This document shows, in pieces, positions 1 to 13,800 of a DNA stretch of 64,000 nt. Source of the DNA: Eutreptiella sp. 'Long Island Sound 2002' (taxonomy: Eukaryota > Euglenozoa > Euglenophyceae > Eutreptiales > Eutreptiaceae); the NCBI GenBank assembly GCA_964036045.1, contig OZ038395.1, positions 9,814,288 through 9,878,287 on the forward strand. The letters run 5' to 3'. The first letter of the stretch is position 1; each line of letters begins with the position of its first letter. The notes beneath the pieces are model-generated. The model made no database searches and had not been told where the DNA came from. It saw only the letters and a program-made list of their open reading frames with translations. The position numbers and the translations under genes are program-made.

Positions 1-1200
1 TGTTCCGGCGCCTCCGGAACATGTTCCGGTCCTTCCGGAACATGTTCCGGTCCTTCCGGAAAATGTTCCGGCGCTTTCGGAACATGTTCCGGTTCTTCCG
101 GAACATGTTCCGGTCCTTCCGGAACATGTTCCGGCGCTTCCGGGAACATGTTCCGGTCCTTCCGGAACATGTTCCGGTCCTTCCGGAACATGTTCTGACG
201 CTTCCGGAACATGTTCCGGCGCTTCCGGAACATGTTCCGGCGCTTCCCGAACATGTTCCGGTGCTTCCGGAACATGTTCCGGTGTTTCCGGAACATGTTC
301 CGGTGTTTCCGGAACATGTTCCGGCGCTTCCGGAACATGTTCCGGTGCTTCCGGAACATGTTCCGGTCCTTCCGGAACATGTTCCGGTCCATCCGGAACA
401 TGTTCCGGTCCTTCCGGAACATGTTCCGGCGCTTCCGGAACATGTTCCGGTCCTTCCTGAGCATGTTCTGGCGCTTCCGGAAAATGTTCCGACGCTTCCG
501 GAACATGTTCCGGCGCTTCCGGAACATGTTCCGGTGCTTCCAGAACATGTTCCGGCGCTTCCGGAACATGTTCCGCTCCTTCCAGAACATGTTCCGGTGC
601 TTCCGGAACATGTTCCGGCGCTTCCGGAACATGTTCCGGTGCTTCCGGAACATGTTCCGGTGCTTCCGGAACAACTTCCGGAACATGTTCGGGTGCTTCC
701 GGAACATGTTCCGGTCCTTCCAGAACATGTTCCGGTGCTTCCGGAACATGTTCCGGTCCTTCCGGAACATGTTCCGGCGCTTCCGGAACATGTTCCGGCG
801 CTTCCGGAACATGTTCCGGCGCTTCCGTAACATGTTCCGGCGCTTCCGGAACATGATGCGGCGCTTCCGGAACATGATGCGGCGCTTCCGGAACATGTTC
901 CGGTGCTTCCGGAACATGTTCCGGTGCTTCCGGAACATGCTCCGGTGCTTCCGGAACATGTTCCGGTGCTTCCGGAACATGTTCCGGCGCTTCCGGAACA
1001 TGTTCCGGTGCTTCCGGAACATGTTCCGGTGCTTCCGGAACATGTCCCGGCGCTTCCGGAACATGTTCCGGTCCTTCCGGAACATGTTCCGGTCCTTCCG
1101 GAAGATGTTCCGGCGCTTCCGGAACATGTGCCGGGGCTTCAGGAACATGTTCCGGTGCTTTCGGAATATGTTCCGGAAGCATCGGAACATGTTCCGATCC
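1..1200 (+). repeat. Higher-order repeat A, copy 1
   Basis: Variant monomers in this stretch recur in the same order 4,691 bp downstream. Examples are the GCGCTTTCGG unit at 71 (again at 4762) and the short unit containing ACAACTTCCG at 671 (again at 5362). After about position 960 the offset falls by exactly one 21-bp unit to 4,670: the CATGTCCCGG unit and the TCGGAATATG unit at 1161 (again at 5831) both show this. The copy may begin left of the window. This is a duplicated block of the satellite, not a gene. Confidence 0.85.
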
Positions 1201-4199
1201 TTCCAGAACATGTTCCGGTGCTTCCGGAACATGTTCCGGTGCTTCCGGAACATGTTCCGGTCCTTCCAGAACATGTTCCGGTCCTTCCGGAACATGTTCC
1301 GGCGCTTCCGGAACATGTTCCGGTCCTTCTGGAACATGTTCCGGTCCTTCCGGAAGATGTTCCGGTCCTTCCGGAACATGTTCCGGCGCTCCCGGAACAT
1401 GTTCCGGTCCTTCCGGAACATGTTCCGGTCCTTCCGGAACATGTTCCGGCGCTTCCGGAACATGATGCGGCGCTTCCGGAACATGTGCCGGCACTTCCGG
1501 AACATGTGCCGGGGCTTCCGGAACATGTTCCGGTGCTTTCGGAATATGTTCCGGAAGCATCGGAACATGTTCCGATCCTTCCGGAACATGTTCCGGCGCT
1601 TCCGGAAACATGTTCCGGTCCTTCCGGAAACATGTTCCGGTCCTTCCGGAACATGCTCCGGCGCTTCCGGAACATGTTCCGGTGCTTCCGGAACATGTTC
1701 CGGTCCTTCCAGAACATGTTCCGGTCCTTCCGGAACATGTTCCGGCGCTTCCGGAACATGTTCCGGTCCTTCTGGAACATGTTCCGGTGCTTCCGGAACA
1801 TTTTCCGGCGCTTCCGGAACATGTTCCGGTGCTTCCGGAACATGTTCCGGTCCTTCCGGAACATGTTCCGGCGCCTCCGGAACATGTTCCGGTCCTTCCG
1901 GAACATGTTCCGGTCCTTCCGGAAAATGTTCCGGCGCTTCCGGAACATGTTCCGGCGCTTCCGGAACATGTTCCGGTTCTTCCGGAACATGTGCCGGCCC
2001 TTCCGGAACATGTGCCGGCGCTTCCGGAACATGTGCCGGTCCTTCCGGAACATGTGCCGGTCCTTCCGGAACATGTGCCGGTCCTTCCGGAACATGTTCC
2101 GGGGCTTCCGGAACATGTTCCGGGGCTTCCGGAACATGTTCCAGGGCTTCCGGAACATGTTCCGGTCCTTCCGGAACATGTTTCGGTCCTTCCGGAACAT
2201 GTTCCGGTTCTTCCGGAACATGTACCGGTCCTTCCGGAACATGTACCGGTCCTTCCGGAACATGTTCCGGTGCTTCCGGAACATGATGCGGCGCTTCCGG
2301 AACATGATGCGGCGCTTCCGGAACATGTTCCGGTGCTTCCGGAACATGTTCCGGCGCTTCCGGAACATGTTCCGGCGCTTCCGGAACATGCTCCGGTGCT
2401 TCCGGAACATGTTCCGGTGCTTCCGGAACATGTTCCGGTGCTTCCGGAACATGTTCCGGTGCTTCCGGAACATGTTCCGGTCCTTCCGGAACATGTTCCG
2501 GTGCCTCCGGAACATGTTGCGGGGATTCCGGAACACGTTCCGGTGCTTCCGGAACATGTTCCGGCGCTTCCGGAAGATGTTCCGGCGCTTCCGGAAGATG
2601 TTGCGGCGCTTCCGGAACATGTTCCGGCGCTTCCGGAAGATGTTCCGGTCCTTCCGGAACATGTTCCGGTGCTTCTGGAACATGTTCCGGTCCTTCCGGA
2701 ACATGTTCCGGTGCCTCTGGAACATGTTCCGGTGCTTCCGGAACATGTTCCGGTCCTTCCGTAACATGTTCCGGCGCTTCCGGAACATGTTCCGGTCCTT
2801 CCGGAACATGTTCTGGTGCTTCCGGAACATGTTCCGGTCCTTCCGGAACATGTTCCGGCGCTTCCGGAACATGTTCCGGTGCTTCCGGAACATGTGCCGG
2901 GGCTTCCGGAACATGTTCCGGTGCTTTCGGAATATGTTCCGGAAGCATCGGAACATGTTCCGATCCTTCCGGAACATGTTCCGGCGCTTCCGGAACATGT
3001 TCCGGCGCTTCCGGAAACATGTTCCGGTCCTTCCGGAACATGTTCCGGTCCTTCCGGAAACATGTTCCGGTCCTTCCGGAACATGCTCCGGCGCTTCCGG
3101 AACATGTTCCGGTGCTTCCGGAACATGTTCCGGTCCTTCCAGAACATGTTCCGGTCCTTCCGGAACATGTTCCGGCGCTTCCGGAACATGTTCCGGTCCT
3201 TCTGGAACATGTTCCGGTGCTTCCGGAACATTTTCCGGCGCTTCCGGAACATGTTCCGGTGCTTCCGGAACATGTTCCGGTGCTTCCGGAACATGTTCCG
3301 GTGCTTCCAGAACAGCTTCCGGAACATGTTCTGGTGCTTCCGGAACATGTTCCGGTCCTTCCAGAACATGTTGCGGTGCTTCCGGAACATGTTCCGGTGC
3401 TTCCGGAACATGTTCCGGCGCTTCCGGAACATGTTCCGGCGCTTCCGGAACATGATGCGGCGCTTCCGGAACATGATGCGGCGCTTCCGGAACATGTTCC
3501 GGTGCTTCCGGAACATGTTCCGGCGCTTCCGGAACATGTTCCGGCGCTTCCGGAACATGCTCCGGTGCTTCCGGAACATGTTCCGGTGCTTCCGGAACAT
3601 GTTCCGGTGCTTCAGGAACATGTTCCGGTGCTTCCGGAACATGTTCCGGTCCTTCCGGAACATGTTCCGGTGCCTCCGGAACATGTTGCGGGGATTCCGG
3701 AACACGTTCCGGTGCTTCCGGAACATGTTCCGGCGCTTCCGGAAGATGTTCCGGCGCTTCCGGAAGATGTTGCGGCGCTTCCGGAACATGTTCCGGCGCT
3801 TCCGGAAGATGTTCCGGTCCTTCCGGAACATGTTCCGGTGCTTCCGGAACATGTTCCGGTCCTTCCGGAACATGTTCCGGTGCCTCTGGAACATGTTCCG
3901 GCGATTCCGGAACATGTTCCGGTCCTTCCAGAACATGTTCCGGCGCTTCCGGAACATGTTCCGGTCCTTCCGGAACATGTTCTGGTGCTTCCAGAACATG
4001 TTCTGGTCCTTCCGGAACATGTTCCGGCGCTTCCGGAACATGTTCCGGTCCTTCCGGAACATGTTCCGGCGCCTCCGGAACATGTTCCGGTCCTTCCGGA
4101 ACATGTTCCGGTCCTTCCGGAAAATGTTCCGGCGCTTCCGGAACATGTTCCGGCTCTTCCGGAACATGTTCCGGTCCTTCCGGAACATGTTCCGGCGCT

Positions 4200-4660
4200 T
4201 CCGGAACATGTTCCGGTCCTTCCGGAGCATGTTCTGGCGCTTCCGGAAAATGTTCCGACGCTTCCGGAACATGTTCCGGCGCTTCCGGAACATGTTCCGG
4301 CGCCTCCGGAACATGTTCCGGTCCTTCCGGAACATGTTCCGGTCCTTCCGGAAGGTGTTCCGGCGCTTCCGGAACATGTTCCGGTCCTTCCGGAACATGT
4401 TCCGGCGCTTCCGGAACATGTTCCGGTCCTTCCGGAGCATGTTCTGGCGCTTCCGGAAAATGTTCCGACGCTTCCGGAACATGTTCCGGCGCTTCCGGAA
4501 CATGTTCCGGCGCCTCCGGAACATGTTCCGGTCCTTCCGGAACATGTTCCGGTCCTTCCGGAAGGTGTTCCGGCGCTTCCGGAACATGTTCCGGTCCTTC
4601 CGGAGCATGTTCTGGCGCTTCCGGAAAATGTTCCGACGCTTCCGGAACATGTTCCGGCGC
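4200..4660 (+). repeat. Short local higher-order repeat (210 and 168 bp steps)
   Basis: A distinctive run of variants (GGAGCATGTTCTGG, then GGAAAATGTTCCGACG) occurs at 4224, 4434 and 4602. The steps are 210 bp (10 units) and 168 bp (8 units), so the last copy lacks two monomers. This is what unequal exchange between misaligned monomers would leave. Confidence 0.85.
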
Positions 4661-4691
4661 TTGCGGAACATGTTCAGGCGCTTCCGGAACA

Positions 4692-5880
4692 TTCTCCGGC
4701 GCTTCCGGAACATGTTCCGGACCTTCCGGAACATGTTCCGGTCCTTCCGGAAAATGTTCCGGCGCTTTCGGAACATGTTCCGGTTCTTCCGGAACATGTT
4801 CCGGTCCTTCCGGAACATGTTCCGGCGCTTCCGGGAACATGTTCCGGTCCTTCCGGAACATGTTCCGGTCCTTCCGGTACATGTTCTGACGCTTCCGGAA
4901 CATGTTCCGGCGCTTCCGGAACATGTTCCGGCGCTTCCGGAACATGTTCCGGCGCTTCCCGAACATGTTCCGGTGCTTCCGGAACATGTACCGGTGTTTC
5001 CGGAACATGTTCCGGCGCTTCCGGAACATGTTCCGGTGCTTCCGGAACATGTTCCGGTCCTTCCGGAACATGTTCCGGTCCATCCGGAACATGTTCCGGT
5101 CCTTCCGGAACATGTTCCGGCGCTTCCGGAACATGTTCCGGTCCTTCCTGAGCATGTTCTGGCGCTTCCGGAAAATGTTCCGACGCTTCCGGAACATGTT
5201 CCGGCGCTTCCGGAACATGTTCCGGTGCTTCCAGAACATGTTCCGGCGCTTCCGGAACATGTTCCGCTCCTTCCAGAACATGTTCCGGTGCTTCCGGAAC
5301 ATGTTCCGGCGCTTCCGGAACATGTTCCGGTGCTTCCGGAACATCTTCCGGTGCTTCCGGAACAACTTCCGGAACATGTTCGGGTGCTTCCGGAACATGT
5401 TCCGGTCCTTCCAGAACATGTTCCGGTGCTTCCGGAACATGTTCCGGCGCTTCCGGAACATGTTCCGGCGCTTCCGTAACATGTTCCGGCGCTTCCGGAA
5501 CATGATGCGGCGCTTCCGGAACATGATGCGGCGCTTCCGGAACATGTTCCGGTGCTTCCGGAACATGTTCCGGTGCTTCCGGAACATGCTCCGGTGCTTC
5601 CGGAACATGTTCCGGCGCTTCCGGAACATGTTCCGGCGCTTCCGGAACATGTTCCGGTGCTTCCGGAACATGTTCCGGTGCTTCCGGAACATGTTCCGGT
5701 GCTTCCGGAACATGTCCCGGCGCTTCCGGAACATGTTCCGGTCCTTCCGGAACATGTTCCGGTCCTTCCGGAAGATGTTCCGGCGCTTCCGGAACATGTG
5801 CCGGGGCTTCCGGAACATGTTCCGGTGCTTTCGGAATATGTTCCGGAAGCATCGGAACATGTTCCGATCCTTCCAGAACA
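4692..5880 (+). repeat. Higher-order repeat A, copy 2
   Basis: Second copy of the block at 1-1200, with the same ordered series of rare monomer variants. Differences include a TACATG variant near 4878, an ACATCTTCCG variant near 5341 and one 21-bp unit gained or lost after about 5600. The flipped unit around 5845 (GGAAGCATCGG) is conserved with copy 1, so that single-unit inversion is older than the duplication. Confidence 0.85.
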
Positions 5881-8800
5881 TGTTCCGGTCCTTCCGGAAC
5901 ATGTTCCGGTCCTTCCAGAACATGTTCCGGTCCTTCCAGAACATGTTCCGGCGCTTCCGGAACATGTTCCGGTCCTTCTGGAACATGTTCCGGTGCTTCC
6001 GGAACATGTTCCGGCGCTTCCGGAACATGTTCCGGTGCTTCCGGGACATGTTCCGGTGCTTCCGGAACATGTTCCGGTGCTTCCAGAACAGCTTCCGGAA
6101 CATGTTCCGGTGCTTCCGGAACATGTTCCGGTCCTTCCAGAACATGTTGCGGTGCTTCCGGAACATGTTCCGGTGCTTCCGGAACATGTTCCGGCGCTCC
6201 CGGAACATGTTCCGGTCCTTCCGGAACATGTTCCGGCGCTTCCGGAACATGTTCCGGCGCTTCCGGAACATGATGCGGCGCTTCCGGAACATGATGCGGC
6301 GCTTCCGGAACATGTTCCGGCGCTTCCGGAACATGTTCCGGCGCTTCCGGAACATGCTCCGGTGCTTCCGGAACATGTTCCGGTGCTTCCGGAACATGTT
6401 CCGGTGCTTCCGGAACATGTTCCGGTGCTTCCGGAACATGTTCCGGTGCCTCCGGAACATGTTCCGGTGCCTCCGGAACATGTTCCGGGGATTCCGGAAC
6501 ATGTTCCGGTGCTTCCGGAACATGTTCCGGCGCTTCCGGAAGATGTTCCGGCGCTTCCGGAAGATGTTGCGGCGCTTCCGGAACATGTTCCGGTCCTTCC
6601 GGAACATGTTCCGGTGCTTCCGGAACATGTTCCGGTGCTTCCGGAACATGTTCCGGCGCTTCCGGAACATGTTCCGGCGCTTCCGGAAGATGTTCCGGTC
6701 CTTCCGGAACATGTTCCGGTGCTTCCGGAACATGTTCCGGTCCTTCCGGAACATGTTCCGGTGCCTCTGGAACATGTTCCGGTGATTCCGGAACATGTTC
6801 CGGTCCTTCCGGAAAATGTTCCGGCGCTTCCGGAACATGTTCCGGTCCTTCCGGAACATGTTCCGGTGCTTCCGGAACATGTTCCGGTCCTTCCGGAACA
6901 TGTTCCGGTGCCTCCGGAACATGTTCCGGTCCTTCCGGAACATGTTCCGGTCCTTCCGGAACATGTTCCGGCGATTCCGGAACACGTTCCGGTCCTTCCG
7001 GAACATGTTCCGGTGCTTCCAGAACATGTTCCGGTCCTTCCGGAACATGTTCCAGTCCTTCCGGAACATGTTCCGGTTCTTCCGGAACATGTTCCGGCGC
7101 TTCCGGAACATGTTCCGGTCCTTCCGGAAGGTGTTCCGGCGCTTCCGGAACATGTTCCGGTCCTTCCGGAACATGTTCCGGCGCTTCCGGAACATGTTCC
7201 GGTCCTTCCGCAAAATGTTCCGGCGCTTCCGGAACATGTTCCGGTTCTTCCGGAACATGTTCCGGTCCTTCCGGAACATGTTCCGGCACTTCCGGGAACA
7301 TGTTCCGGTCCTTCCGGAACATGTTCTGACGCTTCCGGAAGATGTTCCGGTGCTTCCAGACCATGTTCCGGTGCTTCGGGAACATGTTCCGGTGCTTCCG
7401 GAACATGTTCCGGCGATTCCGGAACATGTTCCGGTGCTTCCGGAACATGTTCCGGTCCTTCCGGAACATGTTCCGGCGCGTCCGGAACATGTTCCGGTCG
7501 TTCCGGAACATGTTCCGGTCCATCCGGAACATGTTCCGGTCCTTCCGGAACATGTTCCGGCGCTTCCAGAAAATGTTCCGGTCCTTCCGGAACATGTTCC
7601 GGCGCTTCCAGAACATGTTCCGGTCGTTCTGGAGCATGTTCTGGCGCTTCCGGAACATGTTCCGGTGCTTCCAGAACATGTTCCGGCGCTTCCGGAACAT
7701 GATCCGCTCCTTCCGGAACATGTTCCGGTGCTTCCGGAACATGTTCCGGTGCTTCCAGAACAGCTTCCGGAACATGTTCTGGTGCTTCCGGAACATGTTC
7801 CGGTCCTTCCAGAACATGTTGCGGTGCTTCCGGAACATGCCCCGGTGCTTCCGGAACATGTTCCGGCGCTCCCGGAACATGTTCCGGTCCTTCCGGAACA
7901 TGTTCCGGCCCTTCCGGAACATGTTCCGGTGCCTTTGGAACATGTTCCGGTCCTTCCGGAACATGTTCCGGTGCCTCTGGAACATGTTCCGGCGATTCCA
8001 GAACATGTTCCGGCGCTTCCGGAACATGTTCCGGTGCTTCCGGAACATGTTCCAGTCCTTCCGGAACATGTTCCGGTGCCTCCGGAACGTGTTCCGGAAG
8101 GACCGGAACATGTTCCGGCGCTTCCGGAACACGTTCCGGCGCTTCCGGAACGTGTGCCGGTCCTTCCAGAACATGTTTCGGCGCTTCCGGAACATGTTCC
8201 GGCGCTTCCGGAACATGTTCCGGTCCTTCCGGAAGATGTTCCGGCGCTTCCGGAACATGTTCCGGTGCTTCCGGAACATGTTCCGGTGCCTCCGGAACAT
8301 GTTCCGGGGATTCCGGAACATGTTCCGGTGCTTCCGGAACATGTTCCGGCGCTTCCGGAAGATGTTCCGGCGCTTCCGGAAGATGTTCCGGCGCTTCCGG
8401 AACATGTTCCGGCGCTTCCGGAAGATGTTCCGGTCCTTCCAGAACATGTTCCGGTGCTTCCGGAACATGTTCCGGTCCTTCCGGAACATGTTCCGGTGCC
8501 TTTGGAACATGTTCCGGCGATTCCGGAACATGTTCCGGCGCTTCCGGAACATGTTCCGGTGCTTCCGGAACATGTTCCGGTGCTTCCAGAACATGTTCCG
8601 GCGCTTCCGGAATATGTTCCGCTCCTTCCGGAACATGTTCCGGTCCTCCGGAACATGTTCCGGCCCTTTCGGAAGATGTTCCGGCGCTTCCGGAACATGT
8701 TCCGGCGCTTCCGGAACATGCTCCCGTGCTGCAGGAACATGTTCCGGTGCTTCCGGAACATGTTCCGGTGCTTCCGGAACATGTTCCGGTGCTTCCGGAA

Positions 8801-9359
8801 CATGTTCCGGTCCTTCCGGAACATGTTCCGGTGCCTCCGGAAGATGTTCCGGCGCTTCCGGAACATGTTCCGGTCCTTCCGGAACAGGTTCCGGTGCTTC
8901 CGGAACATGTTCCGGTCCTTCCGGAACATGTTCCGGTGCCTCTGGAACATGTTCCGGCGATTCCAGAACATGTTCCGGCGCTTCCGGAACATGTTCCGGT
9001 GCTTCCGGAACATGTTCCAGTCCTTCCGGAACATGTTCCGGTGCCTCCGGAACGTGTTGCGGAAGGACCGGAACATGTTCCGGCGCTTCCGGAACACGTT
9101 CCGGCGCTTCCGGAACGTGTGCCGGTCCTTCCAGAACATGTTTCGGCGCTTCCGGAACATGTTCCGGCGCTTCCGGAACATGTTCCGGTCCTTCCGGAAG
9201 ATGTTCCGGCGCTTCCGGAACATGTTCCGGTGCTTCCGGAACACGTTCCGGCGCTTCCGGAACATGTGCCGGTCCTTCCAGAACATGTTTCGGCGCTTCC
9301 GGAACATGTTCCGGCGCTTCCGGAACATGTTCCGGTCCTTCCGGAACATGTTCCGGCGC

Positions 9360-10862
9360 TTCCGGAACATGTTCCGGTCCTTCCGGAACATGTTCCGGTG
9401 CTTCCGGAACACGTTCCGGCGCTTCCGGAACATGTGCCGGCGCTTCCGGAATATGTGCCGGTCCTTCCAGAACATGTTCCGGCGCTTCCGGAACATGTTC
9501 CGGTCCTTCCGGAACATGTTCCGGCGCTTCCGGAACATGTTCTGGTGCTTCCGGAACATGTTCCGGTCCTTCCGGAACATGTTCCGGTCTTCCGGCGCTT
9601 CCGGAACATGTTCCGGTCCTTCCGGAACATGTTCCGGCGCTTCCGGAACATGTTCCAATGCTTCCGGAACATGTTCCGGTCCTTCCGGAACATGTTCCGG
9701 TGCCTCCGGAACATGTTCCGGGGATTCCGGAACATGTTCCGGCGCTTCCGGAACATGTTCCGGTGCTTCCGGAACATGTTCCGGTCCTTCCGGAATATGT
9801 TCCGGCGCTTGTGGAAGATGTTCCGGTCCTTCGGGAACATGTTCCGGTGCTTCCGGAACATGTTCCGGTGCTTCCGGAACATGTCCCGGTGCTTCCGGAA
9901 CATGTTCCGGTGCTTCCGGAACATGTTCCGGTGCTTCCGGAACATGTTCCGGCGCTTCCGGAACATGTTCCGGTGCCTCCGGAACATGTTCCGGTGCTTC
10001 CGGAACATGTTCCGGCGCTTCCGGAACATGTTCCGGTGCTTCCGGAACATGTTCCGGCGCTTCCGGAACATGTTCCGGTGCTTCCGGAACATGTTCCGGT
10101 CCTTCCGGAACATGTTCCGGTCCTTCCGGAACATGTTCCGGTGCTTCCGGAACACGTTCCGGCGCTTCCGGAACATGTGCCGGCGCTTCCGGAATATGTG
10201 CCGGTCCTTCCAGAACATGTTCCGGCGCTTCCGGAACATGTTCCGGTCCTTCCGGAACATGTTCCGGCGCTTCCGGAACATGTTCTGGTGCTTCCGGAAC
10301 ATGTTCCGGTCCTTCCGGAACATGTTCCGGTCTTCCGGCGCTTCCGGAACATGTTCCGGTCCTTCCGGAACATGTTCCGGCGCTTCCGGAACATGTTCCA
10401 ATGCTTCCGGAACATGTTCCGGTCCTTCCGGAACATGTTCCGGTGCCTCCGGAACATGTTCCGGGGATTCCGGAACATGTTCCGGCGCTTCCGGAACATG
10501 TTCCGGTGCTTCCGGAACATGTTCCGGTCCTTCCGGAATATGTTCCGGCGCTTGTGGAAGATGTTCCGGTCCTTCGGGAACATGTTCCGGTGCTTCCGGA
10601 ACATGTTCCGGTGCTTCCGGAACATGTCCCGGTGCTTCCGGAACATGTTCCGGTGCTTCCGGAACATGTTCCGGTGCTTCCGGAACATGTTCCGGCGCTT
10701 CCGGAACATGTTCCGGTGCCTCCGGAACATGTTCCGGTGCTTCCGGAACATGTTCCGGCGCTTCCGGAACATGTTCCGGTGCTTCCGGAACATGTTCCGG
10801 CGCTTCCGGAACATGTTCCGGTGCTTCCGGAACATGTTCCGGTCCTTCCGGAACATGTTCCG
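9360..10862 (+). repeat. 743-bp tandem duplication within the satellite
   Basis: Two adjacent copies offset by 743 bp share every rare variant I compared: a short spacer GGTCTTCCGGCGC at 9586 and 10329, CAATG at 9656 and 10399, and GTGGAAGATG at 9811 and 10554. 743 equals 35 monomers plus the 8 extra bases of the GGTCTTCC variant. I found almost no differences between the copies, so this looks like the youngest duplication in the left block, or possibly an assembly duplication. Homology ends near 10862, where copy 2 reads GGTTCTTCC. Confidence 0.9.
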
Positions 10863-13800
10863 GTTCTTCCGGAACATGTTCCGGTCCTTCCGGAACATGT
10901 TCCGGCGCTTCCGGAACATGTTCCGGTGCTTCCGGAACATGTTCCGGTGCTTCCGGAACATGATCCGGCGCTTCCGGAACATGTTCCGGCGCTTCCGGAA
11001 CATGTTCCGGCGCTTCCGGGAACATGTTCCGGCGCTTCCGGGACATGTTCCGACGCTTCCCGAAGATGTTCCGGTGCTTCCGGAACATGTTCCGGTGCTT
11101 CCAGAACATGTTCAGGCGCTTCCGGAACATGTTCCGGTGCTTCCAGAACATGTTCCGGCGCTTCCGGAAAATGTTCCGGCGCTTCCGGAACGTGTTCCGG
11201 CGCTTCCGGAACATGTTCCGGAAGCACCGGGACATGTTCCGGTGCTTCCGGAACATGTTCCGGTCCTTCCGGAACATGTTCCGGCGCTTCCGGAACATGT
11301 TCCGGAGCTTCCGGAACATGTTCCGGCGCTTCCGGAACATGTTCCGGTCCTTCCGGAACATGTTCCGGTCCTTCCGGAACACGTTCCGGCGCTTCCGGAA
11401 CGTGTTCCGGCGCTTCCGGAACATGTTCCGGTCCTTCCGGAACATATTCCGGTCCTTCGGGAACATGTTCCGGCGCTTCCGGAACATGTTCCGGCGCTTC
11501 CGGAACATGTGCCGGCCCTTCCGGAACATGTTCCGGCGCTTCCGGAACATGTTCCGGCGCTTCCGGTACATGTGCCGGCCCTTCCGGAACATGTTCCGGT
11601 CCTTCCGGAACATGTTCCGGCGCTTCCGGAAGGTGTTCCGGTGCTTCCAGAAAATGTTCCGGTGCTTCCGGAACATGTTCCGGTGCTTCCGGAACATGTT
11701 CCGGTCCTTCCGGAACATGTTCCGGCGCTTCCGGAACGTGTTCCGGCGCTTCCGGAACATGTTCCGGTCCTTCCGGAATATATTCCGGTACTACCGGAAC
11801 ATGTTCCGGTCCTTCCGGAACATGTTCCGGCGCTTCCGGAACATGTTCCGGTGCTTCCGGAACATGTTCCGGCGCTTCCGGAACATGTGCCGGCCCTTCC
11901 AGAACATGTTCCGGTGCTTCCGGAACATGTTCCGGCGCTTCCGGAACATGTTCCGGCGGTTCCGGAACATGTGCCGGCCCTTCCGGAACATGTTCCGGCG
12001 CTTCCGAAACGTGTTCCGGTGCTTCCGGAACACGTTCTGGTGCTTCCGGAACGTGTTCCGGTGCTTTCGGAACATGTTCCGGTGCTTCCGGAACATGTTC
12101 CGGTCCTTCCAGAACATGTTCCGGCGCTTCCGGAACATGTTCCGGCGCTTCCGGAACATGTTCCGGCGCTTCCGGAACATGTTCCGGCGCTTCCGGAACA
12201 AGTTCCGGTGCTTCCGGAACATGTTCCGGTCCTTCCGGAACATGTTCCGGTGCTTCCGGAACATGTTCCGGTCCTTCCGGAACATGTTCCGGCGCTTCCG
12301 GAAGGTGTTCCGGCGCTTCCGGAACATGTTCCGGTGCTTCCGAAACATGTTCCGGTGCTTCCGGAACATGTTCCGGCGCTTCCGGAACATGTTCCGGCGC
12401 TTCCGGAACATGTTCCGGTGCTTCCGGAACATGTCCCGGTGCTTCCGGGGCATGTTCCGGTGCTTCCGGAACATGTTCCGGTGCTTCCGGAACATGTTCT
12501 GGTGCTTCCGGAACATGTTCCGGTGCTTCCGGAACATGTTCCAGCGCTTCCGGAACATGTTCCGGTCCTTCCGGAACATGTTCCGGTGCTTCCGGAACAT
12601 GTTCCGGTCCTTCCGGAACATGTTCCGGCGCTTCCGGAACATGTTCCGGCGCTTCCGGAACATGTTCCGGCGCTTCCGGAACATGTTCCGGTCCTTCCGG
12701 AACATGTTCCGGTCCTTACGGAACATGTTCCGGCGCTTTCGGAACATGTTCCGGTGCTTCCGGGGCATGTTCCGGCGCTTCCGGAACATGTTCCGGTGCT
12801 TCCGGAACATGTCCCGGTGCTTCCGGGGCATGTTCCGGTGCTTCCGGAACATGTTCCGGCGCTTCCGGAACATGTTCCGGTGCTTCCGGAACATGTTCCG
12901 GTGCTTCCGGAACATGTTGCGGCGCTTCCGGAACATGTTCCGGTCCTTCCGGAACATGTTCCAGCGCTTCCGGAACATATTCCGGTCCTTCCGGAACATG
13001 GTCCGGTGCTTCCGGAACATGTTCGGCGATTCCGGAACATGTTCCGGTCCTTCCGGAACATGTTCCGGCGCTTCCGGAACATGTTCCGATGCTTCCGGAA
13101 CATGTTCCGGTCCTTCCGGAACATGTTTCGGTCCTTCCGGAACATGTTCCGGCGCTTCCGGAACATGTTCCGGTCCTTCCGGAACATGTTCCGGCGCCTC
13201 CAGAACATGTTCCGGCGCTTCCGGAACATGTTCCGGCGCTTCCGGAACATGTTCCGGTGCTTCCGGAACATGTTCCGGTGCTTCCGGAACATGTTCCGGT
13301 CTTCCGGCGCTTCCGGAACATGTTCCGGTCCTTCCGGAACATGTTCCGGCGCTTCCGGAACATGTTCCGGTGCTTCCGGAACATGTTCCGGTCCGTCCAG
13401 AACATGTTCCGGCGCTTCCGGAACATGTTCCGGTCCTTCCGGAACATGTTCCGGTGCTTCCGGAACATGTTCCGGCGCTTCCGGAACATGTTCCGGTGCT
13501 TCCGGAACATGTTCCGGTGCTTCCGGAACATGTTCCGGCGCTTCCGGAGCATGTTCCGGTGCTTCCGGAACATGTTCCGGCGCTTCCGGAACATGTTCCG
13601 GTGCTTCGGGAAATTGTTCCGGCGCTTCCTGAACATGTTCCGGTGCTTCCGGAACATGTTTCCGGTGCTTCCGGAACATGTTCCGGCGCTTCCGGAACAT
13701 GTTCCGGTCCTTCCGGAACATGTTCCGGTGCTTCCGGAACATGTTCCGGTCCTTCCGGAACATGTTCCGGCGCTTCCGGAACATGTTCCGGTGCTTCCGG

